DNA of 64,000 nt from Halosegnis marinus (GCF_029338355.1 NZ_CP119802.1:1984001-2048000), one strand, 5' to 3'; shown: positions 8,434 through 17,108, counted from the stretch's first letter. The notes: generated by a model from the sequence alone, not told the origin. Program-made: numbers and translations.

Positions 8434-9341
8434 CCGGCCACCTCCAGTTTCGCACAGAAGAAGCCGCCAGTGTCGTTGTGGTGGGGGTAGACGCGCTTCG
8501 CGCGCGCCACGCTCGGGTCGAACTCGTCGCCCTCCCACTCGGTCACGCCGGGGCGCGTTTCCAGCGGGAGGTCGTACTCGACGACCTCGACGTCGTGGTT
8601 CGCGAGCGCGTGGTCGAGGACGGCCTCGTTCTCCTCGGGCGCGAAGGTACACGTCGAGTAGACGACGGTTCCCCCCGGCTTCGTCACCTCGACGGCGCGG
8701 TTCAGGATGCCCTTCTGGATGCCGGCGACGCCCTCGACGTGGTCCAGCGTCCACTCGTCCAGCGCGTCGGGGTTCTTCCGTATCGTCCCCTCACAGGAGC
8801 AGGGCACGTCCACGACGGCGCGGTCGAACCGCTCGCCGCCGAACGGCTTCAGCGAGAAGTTGCGCGCGTCGGACTTCGTGACGGCGACGTTCGTGAGGCC
8901 GCACCGCTCCGTGTTCGAGCGCAGCGCCGACAGCCGCCCGAGGTTGGAGTCGTTCGCGACGAGCAGCCCCTCGTCGTCCATCAGCGCGGCGAGGTGGGTC
9001 GTCTTCGACCCCGGTGCCGCACAGGGGTCGAACACCCGGTCGCCGGGCTCGGGGTCGCAGGCGAGTCCCGGGAGCGTGGATACCTCCTCCTGCCCGTAGA
9101 GCCAGCCGTGGACGTACGGCCACGTGTTGCCCGGCTTGTCCGTGTCGAGTTCGAGGAGGGTGTCGTTCCAGCCGACGCGCTCGTAGCCGATGCCGGCCTC
9201 GTCGAGCGCGCGGACCGTCCGGGGGACGCTCGCCTTCAGCGTGTTGACCCGCACGACCTGCGGGAGCGGGCGCTCGCAGGCGTCGCGGAACGCCCCGTAG
9301 TCGTCCACCAGCCCCTCGTAGCGCGAGAGCGGGTCGTCCAT
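8430..9341 (-). CDS. RsmB/NSUN-family RNA (cytosine-5) methyltransferase
   Basis: A SAM-dependent RNA m5C methyltransferase of 303 residues. The N-terminal part has LPQVVRVNTLKAS, followed by the SAM-binding motif FDPCAAPGSKTTHLAALM (about residue 115), motif IV VDVPCSCEGTIRKNP (about 192) and motif VI YSTCTFAPEENE (about 247). The two Cys, in PCSC and STC, are the releasing and nucleophilic residues in the family. The archaeal target may be tRNA or rRNA and cannot be decided from sequence. The start at 9341 fits the MDDPLSRYEGL N-terminus. It is followed by the overlapping PUA-like gene. Confidence 0.93.
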   Translation of the reverse strand: MDDPLSRYEGLVDDYGAFRDACERPLPQVVRVNTLKASVPRTVRALDEAGIGYERVGWNDTLLELDTDKPGNTWPYVHGWLYGQEEVSTLPGLACDPEPGDRVFDPCAAPGSKTTHLAALMDDEGLLVANDSNLGRLSALRSNTERCGLTNVAVTKSDARNFSLKPFGGERFDRAVVDVPCSCEGTIRKNPDALDEWTLDHVEGVAGIQKGILNRAVEVTKPGGTVVYSTCTFAPEENEAVLDHALANHDVEVVEYDLPLETRPGVTEWEGDEFDPSVARAKRVYPHHNDTGGFFCAKLEVAG

Positions 9342-9425
9342 ACCGGACGGGGGTCGCGGGCGCGCTTGTGGCTTCGGGTTCGCCGCGGGGGCGGGGCTTA
9401 TCCCGCGACCCGCCCAAGCCGGCGT

Positions 9426-10160
9426 ATGGCCGAAGTGAACATCCACACGGAGTTCGACGTGACGGACCCGACGCTCGTGGAGGGGATGCCCGGCGCGGGC
9501 CTCGTCGGCAAGATCGCCGCCGACCACCTCGTCGAGGCGTTCGACATGACGTGGGTCGGCTCCTGCTTCTGCGACGGACTGCCGCAGGTGGCCGTCTACC
9601 GGGCCGAGTCGGGCGACACGATGCCGCCCGTCCGCATCTACGCCGACGAGTCGCGCGACCTGCTCGTCCTCCAGTCGGACGTGCCCATCTCCCCGTCGAG
9701 CGCCGAGGGGTTCACCGACTGCGTCACCGCGTGGCTCGAGAGCGAGGGCGTCTTCCCGGTGTACCTCTCCGGGCTCCCCGAGGAGAAGGACGGTCCCCCG
9801 GCGGTGTACGGCATCGGAACGGGGGCGGGCCGCGACCGCCTCGACGGCGCCGACATCGACCCGCCGCGCGAAGCCGGGCTCATCTCCGGGCCGACCGGGG
9901 CGCTCGTCCACGCCGCGAGCGAGCGCGGGCTGGACGGCGTCGCGCTCATCGCCGAGACGGAGGCGCAGTTCCCCGACCCGGAGTCGGCCCGGGCCATCCT
10001 GAAACACGGCATCGAGCCGCTGACGGGCATCGAGGTGCCGACGGACGCGCTCGTCGAGCGCGCCGAGGAGATACGCAAGGCGCGCGAACGGCTCGCCCGG
10101 CAGGTCCGCGAGAGCGACGACCAGTCCACCGAGGCGACGACCATCCGGGGATTCCAGTGA
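9426..10160 (+). CDS. PAC2 family protein (proteasome assembly chaperone-like), copy 1
   Basis: A 244-residue PAC2-domain protein with the family glycine motif VEGMPGAGLVGKIAADHLVE at residues 18-37, the conserved VLQSDVP strand, and ISGPTGALVHAA (about residue 157). The C-terminal 35 residues are a charged helix. The eukaryotic and archaeal relatives help assemble or bind 20S proteasomes; direct evidence for this branch is lacking. It overlaps the following 47-residue gene by a GTGA. A second PAC2 gene is at 38050-38799, and PAN is at 15865-17079. Confidence 0.88.
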   Translation: MAEVNIHTEFDVTDPTLVEGMPGAGLVGKIAADHLVEAFDMTWVGSCFCDGLPQVAVYRAESGDTMPPVRIYADESRDLLVLQSDVPISPSSAEGFTDCVTAWLESEGVFPVYLSGLPEEKDGPPAVYGIGTGAGRDRLDGADIDPPREAGLISGPTGALVHAASERGLDGVALIAETEAQFPDPESARAILKHGIEPLTGIEVPTDALVERAEEIRKARERLARQVRESDDQSTEATTIRGFQ

Positions 10161-10300
10161 CCGACGACGCCGTCGAGCGGTTCGTCGCCGACGCCGAGCG
10201 CGCCTACGAGGAGTACGAGCAGGGCTACGCCGACGCGGACGCCACCCTCCGGGTGCTGCGGAGCCACCTCGACCGGCTGGAGGCCGAGTTGGACGAGTAA
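10157..10300 (+). CDS. Tiny acidic helical protein coupled to PAC2
   Basis: A 47-residue ORF beginning with GTG inside the PAC2 stop (GTGA overlap). The sequence is strongly acidic and predicted as two helices: AVERFVADAERAYEEYEQG and ATLRVLRSHLDRLEAELDE, the second with heptad Leu spacing suggestive of a coiled coil. I recognise no family. The tight coupling suggests that it binds the PAC2 protein or the same target (inference). Confidence 0.65.
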   Translation: MTDDAVERFVADAERAYEEYEQGYADADATLRVLRSHLDRLEAELDE

Positions 10301-10337
10301 CGGCAACCGTTATTCCGGTCGCCTCACAGCCTCGGGT

Positions 10338-11453
10338 ATGTCACGCTTCTCCGAGCGCGTCGAGCAGGTCTCCATCTCGGGCATCCGCGAGGTGTTCGAG
10401 GCGGCCGGCGCGGACGCCATCAACCTCGGCCTCGGCCAGCCCGACTTCCCGACGCCCGACCACGCCCGACGGGGAGCCATCGAGGCCATCGAGTCGGGCG
10501 ACGTGGACGCGTACACCTCCAACAAGGGGACGCTCGAACTGCGCGAGGCCATCGCCGACAAACACGCTCGCGACAACGACCTCGACGTGGACCCCGGCGA
10601 CGTCATCGCCACCGCGGGGGGAAGCGAGGCGCTCCACATCGCGATGGAGGCGCACGTCGACCCCGGCGACGAGGTTATCTTCCCCGACCCCGGCTTCGTC
10701 GCGTACGACGCGCTGACGAAACTCGCGGGCGGCACGCCGAAGCCGGTCGAACTCCGCGACGACCTCACCCTCGACCCCGCGACGGTGGAGGCGAACATCA
10801 CCGACGACACCGCGGCGTTCGTCGTCTGCTCGCCGGCCAACCCAACCGGCGCGGTGCAGTCGCCCGAGGACATGCGCGAGTTCGCGCGTATCGCCGACGA
10901 ACACGACGTGTTGTGTATCTCCGACGAGGTGTACGAGCGCATCGTCTTCGAGGGCGAACACCGTTCGCCGATGGAGTTCGGCGAGAACGTCGCCGTCGTC
11001 AACGCCTGCTCGAAGACCTACTCGATGACCGGGTGGCGCCTCGGGTGGGTGGCCTCGACCACCGACCGCATCGAGCGGATGCTCCGCGTCCACCAGTACG
11101 TGCAGGCGTGTGCCTCCGCGCCGGCCCAGTACGCGGCCGAGGCCGCCCTCTCCGGGCCGCAGGACGTGGTGGACGAGATGGTGGCGGCGTTCAACGAGCG
11201 CCGCGACGTGCTGCTCGACGGCCTCGCGGACATGGGCCTCGACACGCCGACGCCGCAGGGCGCGTTCTACGCGATGCCGAAGGTGCCCGACGGCTGGGTC
11301 GACGCGGTCATCGAGCGCGACGTGGTCGTCGTCCCCGGCGAGGCGTTCGGCGCGGGCGGCGCGGGCCACGCGCGTATCTCCTACGCCGTGAACGTCGAGA
11401 CGCTGAAGGAGGCGCTCGAAGCGATGCGCGGTGCGACCGCCGCGACCCGGTAG
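10338..11453 (+). CDS. Class I/II pyridoxal-phosphate aminotransferase
   Basis: A 371-residue fold-type I aminotransferase. The N-terminus has INLGLGQPDFPTP, the Ala/Asn pocket VCSPANPTGA (about 168), the Asp/Tyr pair CISDEVYERIVF (about 195), the PLP-lysine segment CSKTYSMTGWRLGWV (about 224), and the carboxylate-binding Arg in GHARISYAVN near the C-terminus. These match the AspC/AATase I-gamma group. The natural amino acid cannot be assigned from sequence alone. A TATA-like CGTTATTCC lies about 26 nt upstream. Confidence 0.93.
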   Translation: MSRFSERVEQVSISGIREVFEAAGADAINLGLGQPDFPTPDHARRGAIEAIESGDVDAYTSNKGTLELREAIADKHARDNDLDVDPGDVIATAGGSEALHIAMEAHVDPGDEVIFPDPGFVAYDALTKLAGGTPKPVELRDDLTLDPATVEANITDDTAAFVVCSPANPTGAVQSPEDMREFARIADEHDVLCISDEVYERIVFEGEHRSPMEFGENVAVVNACSKTYSMTGWRLGWVASTTDRIERMLRVHQYVQACASAPAQYAAEAALSGPQDVVDEMVAAFNERRDVLLDGLADMGLDTPTPQGAFYAMPKVPDGWVDAVIERDVVVVPGEAFGAGGAGHARISYAVNVETLKEALEAMRGATAATR

Positions 11454-11491
11454 CGCCGAACGCTTTTCGTTCCCGCGACGTATGGTAGCGT

Positions 11492-12685
11492 ATGTCGTTC
11501 GCCCGCCGAGACACGGGACTGCGCGCCGACCTCGGGGCGCTGGCCTCGCAGGTCCACCCGGTCTTCATGCTCCCGCCGCTGGCCGCGAGCGGGTTCGGCG
11601 CGGTGCTCGCCGGGTCGTTCGCCCCCGCGCCGCTCGCCCTCCACCTCGCGGCGGCCTTCCTCGCGGTGTACACGGCCCACGTGAAGGACGGCTACGTGGA
11701 CTTCTACCGCCGCGGCGAGGACGACGACCACCCGATGAGCGAGGCCGGGTGTCGCCGCGCGCTCGCGGGCGCCTCGGTCGGGTTCGCCCTCGCGACGGTC
11801 GCGCTCGGCGTCGTCGCCGGCCCGGGCGCGGCCGCGCTCGCCGTCCCGATGTGGCTGCTCGGCTTCCTCCACGCGCCGCAGTTCGACACGAACCCCGTGA
11901 CGACGACGCTCGGCTACCCGCTCGGCATCGCGCTCGCCATCCTCGGCGGGTACTACGCGCAGGCCGGCGCCCTCGCCGCCGAGCCGCTGGCGTTCGGCCT
12001 CGTCTTCCTCGTCACGCTCGCGGGGGTGAAGGTGATAGACGACTCGACGGACTACGAGTACGACCGCTCCATCGCGAAGCGGACCGTCGCCGTCGCCCTC
12101 GGTCGGGAGCGCGCCCGCGCGTTCGCCTACACGCTCGTGTACGCGGGGTTCGTCCTCGTCCTCCTGTTCTCGGTGGGCGGGACGTTCCCGCCCTCGGCGC
12201 CGCTCGCGGCCGTCGCGTTCGGGGTCGTCGCCCTCTACGCGGCCCGGGCCGACGCCGAACTCGCGACGATGCTCCTCATCAGGGGCGCCTACGTCTTCCT
12301 CGCCCTGCTCGTCGCGGCGGTGTGGTTCCGCCCGCTCGCCGGGGTACCGCTCCCCGACATCGGCGTCCTCGGTCCGTACACCTACCTCGCGACGGAGGTC
12401 GCCTTCGGCGCGCTGGCGTTCGCCCTGCTCGTGCGGGCCGGCGCCCTCGCGCGGGCCGCCCGCACCGTCCTCGTGCTCTACCCGCTCGCGTTCGTCTGGG
12501 ACTGGTACACCCTCGAAGTGGGCGTGTTCGCCGTCGAACTCGCCACGGGCGTCGAGGCGTTCGGCATCCCGGTTGAGGAACACCTGTTCATGGTCGTGGT
12601 GCCGGCGCTCGTCGTCGCCGTCCACGAGACGGTCACAGCTCGCCCCACGCGAGCCACGTCCCGCCGGCCGCGCCCGCCGCGATGA
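11492..12685 (+). CDS. UbiA-like prenyltransferase fused to a lycopene cyclase (CrtYcd-type) domain
   Basis: A 397-residue membrane protein with about nine hydrophobic segments. The first part resembles UbiA prenyltransferases; the aspartate-rich sites are HVKDGYVDFYRRGEDDD (about 63-79) and VIDDSTDYEYDRSIAKRT (about 180). The last 100 residues resemble one half of the heterodimeric lycopene cyclase family, with VWDWYTLEVG and GIPVEEHLFMVVV (the conserved Pro-x-Glu-Glu). Haloarchaea make C50 bacterioruberin via a UbiA-type lycopene elongase, so a carotenoid or isoprenoid role is likely (inference). The basic C-terminal tail overlaps the next convergent gene by 53 nt; the 3' end may be shorter functionally. 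Confidence 0.8.
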   Translation: MSFARRDTGLRADLGALASQVHPVFMLPPLAASGFGAVLAGSFAPAPLALHLAAAFLAVYTAHVKDGYVDFYRRGEDDDHPMSEAGCRRALAGASVGFALATVALGVVAGPGAAALAVPMWLLGFLHAPQFDTNPVTTTLGYPLGIALAILGGYYAQAGALAAEPLAFGLVFLVTLAGVKVIDDSTDYEYDRSIAKRTVAVALGRERARAFAYTLVYAGFVLVLLFSVGGTFPPSAPLAAVAFGVVALYAARADAELATMLLIRGAYVFLALLVAAVWFRPLAGVPLPDIGVLGPYTYLATEVAFGALAFALLVRAGALARAARTVLVLYPLAFVWDWYTLEVGVFAVELATGVEAFGIPVEEHLFMVVVPALVVAVHETVTARPTRATSRRPRPPR

Positions 12686-12809
12686 ACAGGCTCCGGACGC
12701 CGTAGGGGAGGTCGCCGCTCCCGAGCACGGTCGCTTCGAGCGCCAGCCCCGCCAGCGCCGCGACGACGAAGGCTATCGCGGTCGCGCGCCGTCGCTCGGT
12801 TGTTCTCAT
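12633..12809 (-). CDS. Small two-segment membrane protein
   Basis: A 58-residue protein starting MRTTERRRA, a positive-inside N-terminus, followed by two hydrophobic helices (about 11-30 and 38-56). Its ATG overlaps the stop of the upstream YchF gene (ATGA), so it is translated with it. The 3' end runs 53 nt into the convergent UbiA-fusion gene. No family recognised. Confidence 0.7.
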   Translation of the reverse strand: MRTTERRRATAIAFVVAALAGLALEATVLGSGDLPYGVRSLFIAAGAAGGTWLAWGEL

Positions 12810-13990
12810 TTCGCCGTGGAGACGATCTTCACCACGTCCCCCTCGGAGAGTTCGTGCTCCTCGCCGACGCGACGGTTCTCCCTCGCGTCGACGGCGTGGA
12901 GGTAGCCGTCGCCGATGTCCGAGTGGACGGCGTACGCGAGGTCCTTCGGGGTGGAGCCGCGCGCCAGGAGGAACGCGTCGGGGAGGACGTTCCCCTGCCC
13001 GTCGGTCCAGTGCGTCTCGTTCTGGACGGGGAACGCCGTGATGCGGTCGAGCAGGTCGTAAACGGCCGTGTCGATGGCCCCCTGCACGCCCGTCCCCCCG
13101 AACTCGGCCATCACGCCGCGGATGCGTTCGAGCCCCTCGGCCTGCGCGTCCGAGAGGTCCCCCAGTATCTCGAAGTCCGGGTCGCCGGGGTCGTAGTCCA
13201 CGACGCCGGCCTCGGCGGCCGTCCGCAGGGCGAGTTCCCCCTCCGCGGTACAGGGGACGACCGCGCCCTCGGCCGCCTCGCGCAGCGCCTCGACGTTCCC
13301 CTCGGGCGCGATGTCGGCCTTGTTCGCGACGACGACGATGGGCTTCGTCTCGGCGCGGAACTCCGCGGCCAGCGACTCCCGGTGGCTGTCCTCCCACGCC
13401 TGCGGCGCCTCGGGGTACTCGACGCGCCGGAGGACGCGCGCCACGTCGGCCGCGCTCCCGCCGACGCCCGTCAGCACCTCCGTGAGCGCGTCGTCGATGT
13501 CGAAGTCCGGGGAGCGCGACTGTCGCGTCACCGTCTCCCAGTTGCGGTCGAGGATGCCCGCTATCCACAGGTCCATCTCCCGCTCGATGAACGCCACGTC
13601 CTCCGTCGGGTCGTACGACCCCGTCTCGACGGGTTCCCCCTCGGCGTTCGTCCCGCCGGAGGCGTCCACGACGTTCAGGACCACGTCCGCGTTCGACAGC
13701 GCGTCGAGGAACTGATTGCCGAGGCCCTTCCCCTCGTGGGCGCCGGGCACGAGGCCGGCCACGTCCAGCAGTTCGACCGGGACGTACCGCTTCCCGTCGT
13801 GGCAGTTCTCGTCGCCGCACCGCTCCTCGCGGTCCAGACAGGGACAGTCGGTGCGGGCGTGCGTGACCCCGCGGTTCGGGTCGATGGTCGTGAACGGGTA
13901 GTTCCCGATGTCCACGTCGGCCATCGTCGCCGCCTTGTAGAAGGTCGATTTCCCCGCGTTCGGCTTGCCGGCGAGCGCGACCGAGAGCAT
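12806..13990 (-). CDS. ychF: YchF/OBG-type GTPase/ATPase
   Basis: A 394-residue P-loop NTPase of the OBG/YchF family that associates with ribosomes. Motifs: G1 AGKPNAGKSTFYKA (residues 7-20), G3 ELLDVAGLVPGAHEGKGLG (about 73-91), G4 VVANKADIAP, and a C-terminal TGS domain (DAFLLARGSTPKDLAYAVH to the end). An inserted Cys-rich loop, DCPCLDREERCGDENCHDG (residues 48-66), could bind zinc; such a loop occurs in archaeal members. The end has DVVKIVSTAK, the typical TGS end. It is translationally coupled to the small membrane gene downstream. Confidence 0.95.
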   Translation of the reverse strand: MLSVALAGKPNAGKSTFYKAATMADVDIGNYPFTTIDPNRGVTHARTDCPCLDREERCGDENCHDGKRYVPVELLDVAGLVPGAHEGKGLGNQFLDALSNADVVLNVVDASGGTNAEGEPVETGSYDPTEDVAFIEREMDLWIAGILDRNWETVTRQSRSPDFDIDDALTEVLTGVGGSAADVARVLRRVEYPEAPQAWEDSHRESLAAEFRAETKPIVVVANKADIAPEGNVEALREAAEGAVVPCTAEGELALRTAAEAGVVDYDPGDPDFEILGDLSDAQAEGLERIRGVMAEFGGTGVQGAIDTAVYDLLDRITAFPVQNETHWTDGQGNVLPDAFLLARGSTPKDLAYAVHSDIGDGYLHAVDARENRRVGEEHELSEGDVVKIVSTAK

Positions 13991-14020
13991 ACCCCGGGTA
14001 TCGTCGCCCGGTAGAAGGGC

Positions 14021-15178
14021 CTACCGCTTCTCCGCCTCGGCGAGCGCGCCCGCGAGGCCGTCCGGCGACTCCTCGGACTCCGAGGCCGACTCGGCGGCCG
14101 CCGTCTCCTCCGCGTCCGGGATGTGGACCGCGTCGTCGTCGGTCGCGTTGTCATCGTCCGGGTCGCCCTCGGTCGCGTCGCCGTCGTTCCGCTCGTCGGC
14201 GTCGTCCGCCACCCGCCGCACGGCCTGCTCGACGCGCACGACGGCCGGTTCCGGCTCCTCCTCCTCGACGGGGACGACGGCCGGAACGGGCTCGTCGTCG
14301 GCCGTGTCGTCACCGTCGGCCGGTTCCTCCGCCGTGTCGGCCGCCCCCTCCGTATCCACCACCCGCACCGCGTCGCGGGCGCGAATGGCCCCGTCTATCT
14401 CCGCGTCGTCGTCGAGTTCGAGCGCTTCACACGAGACGTCGCCGCGGACGTGGACGCCCGCCGCGATTCGGACGGTCCCGCCCCGGGTCGTCACGTCGCC
14501 GTGGACCACCGTTCCCGCGGCGATGGCGATGTCGCCCTTCGCGCGGAGGCTGCCGAATATCTCGGTGTCGGCCCCCACGTCCAGCCGCTCGGCGCGGAGG
14601 TTGCCGTGCAGCCGGCACTCGCTGCCGATGGACGCCGGCGCCGAGACGCGCCACGCGTCGTCGGAGATGTGCGACGACCGCGGGACGAGCACGGGGTCGC
14701 GCTCGCGCCCGTCGCGCATCTCGTTCCACACCTCCTCGGCGGCCTCCTCCTCGCCCAGCCTGAGCAGCTGTGCGAGGTAGATGAACAGGAACACCACGGT
14801 CGGGACGGGGTTGCGGATGACGATCCAGCCGTTCGCCTCGAACCCCTCCTCGATGTCCACGTCGTCGCCGATGTCGAGGTCGCCCGACACCATCAACTGG
14901 CCCGCGATGTGGACGCGCTCGCCGAGGTAGGCGTCCTCGCCCACGAGGACGTTGCCGGCCACGTCACACCACATGTCGAGTCGGCAGTCGCCGTCGGCCT
15001 CGATGTCGCCGCCGAAGCGCACCCGCTCGCCGGCGATGACGTTCCGCCCGCGGACGCCGAACTCCACCGTGGACTGACCGCCGACGACGACGTCCCCGTC
15101 GGCCACGAGGTCGTGTTCCTCGACCACCGTGCCGTCGGGGATGGCGAGACGGTCCAGCGGGTCGGACCGCAGTGACAT
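14021..15178 (-). CDS. Bactofilin-like polymer-forming cytoskeletal protein
   Basis: A 385-residue protein dominated by right-handed beta-helix-type repeats: short strands with regular Gly and hydrophobic residues such as DGDVVVGGQSTVEFGVRG, GDIEADGDCRLDMWCDVAG and HGNLRAERLDVGADTEIFGS. The beta-helix is interrupted near residues 122-142 by a hydrophobic segment (PTVVFLFIYLAQLL) that could touch or cross the membrane. The last 120 residues are an acidic, low-complexity tail. Bactofilin homologues (halofilins) shape haloarchaeal cells, so a cell-shape role is plausible. A TATA-like ATTATGT lies 25 nt upstream. It follows ychF divergently placed genes without overlap. Confidence 0.8.
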   Translation of the reverse strand: MSLRSDPLDRLAIPDGTVVEEHDLVADGDVVVGGQSTVEFGVRGRNVIAGERVRFGGDIEADGDCRLDMWCDVAGNVLVGEDAYLGERVHIAGQLMVSGDLDIGDDVDIEEGFEANGWIVIRNPVPTVVFLFIYLAQLLRLGEEEAAEEVWNEMRDGRERDPVLVPRSSHISDDAWRVSAPASIGSECRLHGNLRAERLDVGADTEIFGSLRAKGDIAIAAGTVVHGDVTTRGGTVRIAAGVHVRGDVSCEALELDDDAEIDGAIRARDAVRVVDTEGAADTAEEPADGDDTADDEPVPAVVPVEEEEPEPAVVRVEQAVRRVADDADERNDGDATEGDPDDDNATDDDAVHIPDAEETAAAESASESEESPDGLAGALAEAEKR

Positions 15179-15283
15179 ACCCGTGTGTGGAAACGGCTAC
15201 ACATAATCCCTCCGTCGGACGCGCGTCCGACGCGCCCGCGCCGCGAGCGCACCGCTTTTGCCCGCCCGTCGGCTACCGCCGGT

Positions 15284-15481
15284 ATGACCGTTCTCTCCTT
15301 CGACGAGCAGGGCGTGGACGTGGTGTACGAGGGCACGGAGTTCCGGCTGGAGAAGGCGCTCATCGAGGACGCCACCGGCAAGTCGTACCCGGACGTGACC
15401 GACCACGAGGTGTTACAGCTCGTGGAGAAGGAGCCGGCGCTGTCGGGCGAACCCCGGCGGGTGCAGGACATCCTCGCGTAG
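15284..15481 (+). CDS. Small conserved haloarchaeal protein (probably DUF5800)
   Basis: A 65-residue soluble protein: MTVLSFDEQGVDVVYEGTEF, then a helical part with YPDVTDHEVLQLVE and GEPRRVQDIL. I believe this is the haloarchaeal family called DUF5800. The function is unknown. It sits divergently from the bactofilin-like gene. Confidence 0.75.
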   Translation: MTVLSFDEQGVDVVYEGTEFRLEKALIEDATGKSYPDVTDHEVLQLVEKEPALSGEPRRVQDILA

Positions 15482-15518
15482 CCGGAACCGCTAAGGAGCG
15501 CCCCCCGCACGATGCGGT

Positions 15519-15656
15519 ATGGCACTCGACCGCTCGGAGCTCGACCACCCCTCGTGGCGCACCGTCGCCGGGACGGGCGCGAGCTACCTCGTCGTCCTCA
15601 CCGTGATGTTCGTCCTGCTCTTCGTCGTCCCGTTCGCGCTGTTCTACTTGCTGTAG
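15519..15656 (+). CDS. 45-residue single-pass membrane protein
   Basis: ATG at 15519 to TAG at 15656. The N-terminal 20 residues are polar (MALDRSELDHPSWRTVAG) and one long hydrophobic helix follows (YLVVLTVMFVLLFVVPFALF). It begins 38 nt after the preceding small gene. Such small membrane proteins with an N-terminal DHPSW motif are, from memory, conserved in haloarchaea. Function unknown. Confidence 0.65.
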   Translation: MALDRSELDHPSWRTVAGTGASYLVVLTVMFVLLFVVPFALFYLL

Positions 15657-15864
15657 CCGCCGGTCCCTGTCGTCACCGGCCGACGGCGCGCGTCGCGAGG
15701 AAAGACCACCGCGACGAGCGGCCGCCCCCTCCGCCCCTCGCCCGGTTCGGCCACGAAGTCGCACACAGCCCGTCTCCACGGGCGGCTCATAAGCTTCGGT
15801 TTCCGGAGATGCCGCTACGCGGTGTGGGCGCTCGAAAACCGACGGCGGCGAGGCTCGGAAGGAA
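15657..15864. other. Intergenic region between a small gene and PAN
   Basis: 208 bp without a convincing gene. A TATA-like CATAAGC around 15788 on the + strand could drive a short transcript towards the pan 3' end, but nothing else supports one. Confidence 0.3.
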
Positions 15865-17079
15865 TCAGGCGAAGGTCTTCGAGACCTCGTCGCTCTCGTC
15901 CTCCTCGTGCTGTATCTTCTCCCACGCGTTCTCGAAGTCAGCCGTCCGAATCTCCGTACGGTCCTCGCGGATGGCGAACATCCCGGCCTCCGTACAGATG
16001 GCCTTGATGTCCGCGCCGGAGGCGTTGTCGGCCAGCTCGGCGAGCGCGGCGAAGTCCACGTCGTCGGCGACGTTCATGCCGCGCGTGTGTATCTCGAAGA
16101 TGAGCTCCCGCCCCTCGGCGTCGGGCTTGGGCACCTCGATGAGGCGGTCGAAGCGACCTGGCCGGAGGATGGCGCGGTCGAGCATGTCGAAGCGGTTCGT
16201 CGCGGCGATGATGGAGATGTCGCCGCGCTCCTCGAAGCCGTCCATCTCGGCGAGCAGCTGCATCATCGTGCGCTGGACCTCGGCGTCGCCGCTCGTCTTC
16301 GAGTCGGTCCGCTTCGAGGCGATGGCGTCTATCTCGTCGATGAAGATGACCGCGGGCTGGTGCTGGCGCGCGAGCTCGAACAGGTCGCGCACGAGCTTCG
16401 CGCCCTCGCCGATGAACTTGTGAACCAGCTCCGAGCCGGCCATCTTGATGAAGGTGGCGTCGGTCTGGTTCGCGACGGCCTTCGCGAGCATCGTCTTCCC
16501 CGTGCCCGGCGGCCCGTACAGCAGGACGCCGCTCGGCGGGTCGATGCCGACCTCGTCGAACATCTCGGGGCTCTTGAGGGGGAGCTCGACCGTCTCGCGA
16601 ACCTCCTCCATCTGCTCGTCGATGCCGCCGATGTCCTCGTAGCTCACGTCGGGTTTCGTCTCGACCTGCATCACGCGGGCGCGGACGTCCGTCTCGTCGT
16701 CCAGCACCTTCACGATGGACAGCGAGTTGTTCACGGCGACGCGGGAGTCCGGCTCGATCTCCTCGCGCATCTCGGCGGTGACCTCGGTCAGCGCCTCCTG
16801 GTTGTTGCCGTGCTGTTTGATGACGACGCCGTTGTCCGTTATCTCCTGGACCGTGGCGACGAACAGCGGCGACTGCTTGAGCTTCTTGTTCTCGTGGGTG
16901 AGCCGCTCCAGCTTCTGCTGGTACTTGTTGTTCTCCGCGTTCGCGTCGAGCAGCTTGTCGCGCATCTCCTCGTTCTGAGCTTCGAGGATGTCGAGCCGCT
17001 CGCGCAGCGACTCCAGCTTGTCCTGCTGCGACGCGTCGTCGTCGTACGGCATATCGACGTCGTCGACAGTGTCAGTCAT
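15865..17079 (-). CDS. pan: Proteasome-activating nucleotidase (PAN)
   Basis: AAA+ unfoldase of 404 residues that feeds proteins to the 20S proteasome. It has an N-terminal coiled coil (about 12-60, [20 protein letters not shown]), an OB domain (about 65-130), Walker [18 protein letters not shown] (about 190), Walker [16 protein letters not shown] (about 245) and the second region of homology with [12 protein letters not shown]. The start at 17079 follows a TATA box at the right distance; an upstream in-frame ATG at 17151 would include the promoter. The C-terminus ends SKTFA rather than the hydrophobic-Tyr-X motif used for proteasome docking, which is unusual. Confidence 0.97.
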   Translation of the reverse strand: MTDTVDDVDMPYDDDASQQDKLESLRERLDILEAQNEEMRDKLLDANAENNKYQQKLERLTHENKKLKQSPLFVATVQEITDNGVVIKQHGNNQEALTEVTAEMREEIEPDSRVAVNNSLSIVKVLDDETDVRARVMQVETKPDVSYEDIGGIDEQMEEVRETVELPLKSPEMFDEVGIDPPSGVLLYGPPGTGKTMLAKAVANQTDATFIKMAGSELVHKFIGEGAKLVRDLFELARQHQPAVIFIDEIDAIASKRTDSKTSGDAEVQRTMMQLLAEMDGFEERGDISIIAATNRFDMLDRAILRPGRFDRLIEVPKPDAEGRELIFEIHTRGMNVADDVDFAALAELADNASGADIKAICTEAGMFAIREDRTEIRTADFENAWEKIQHEEDESDEVSKTFA

Positions 17080-17101
17080 TGCCCCTACGTAGCGGACCGA
17101 C

Positions 17102-17108
17102 TCATAAG
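17102..17108 (-). promoter_or_regulatory. TATA box of pan
   Basis: The minus strand reads CTTATGA, centred 26 nt upstream of the PAN ATG at 17079; the mRNA should be leaderless. Confidence 0.55.

Noticed and set aside
15172-15606. A + strand reading frame spanning two small genes
   Set aside because: Its Arg-rich product overlaps two better-supported small genes in another frame.
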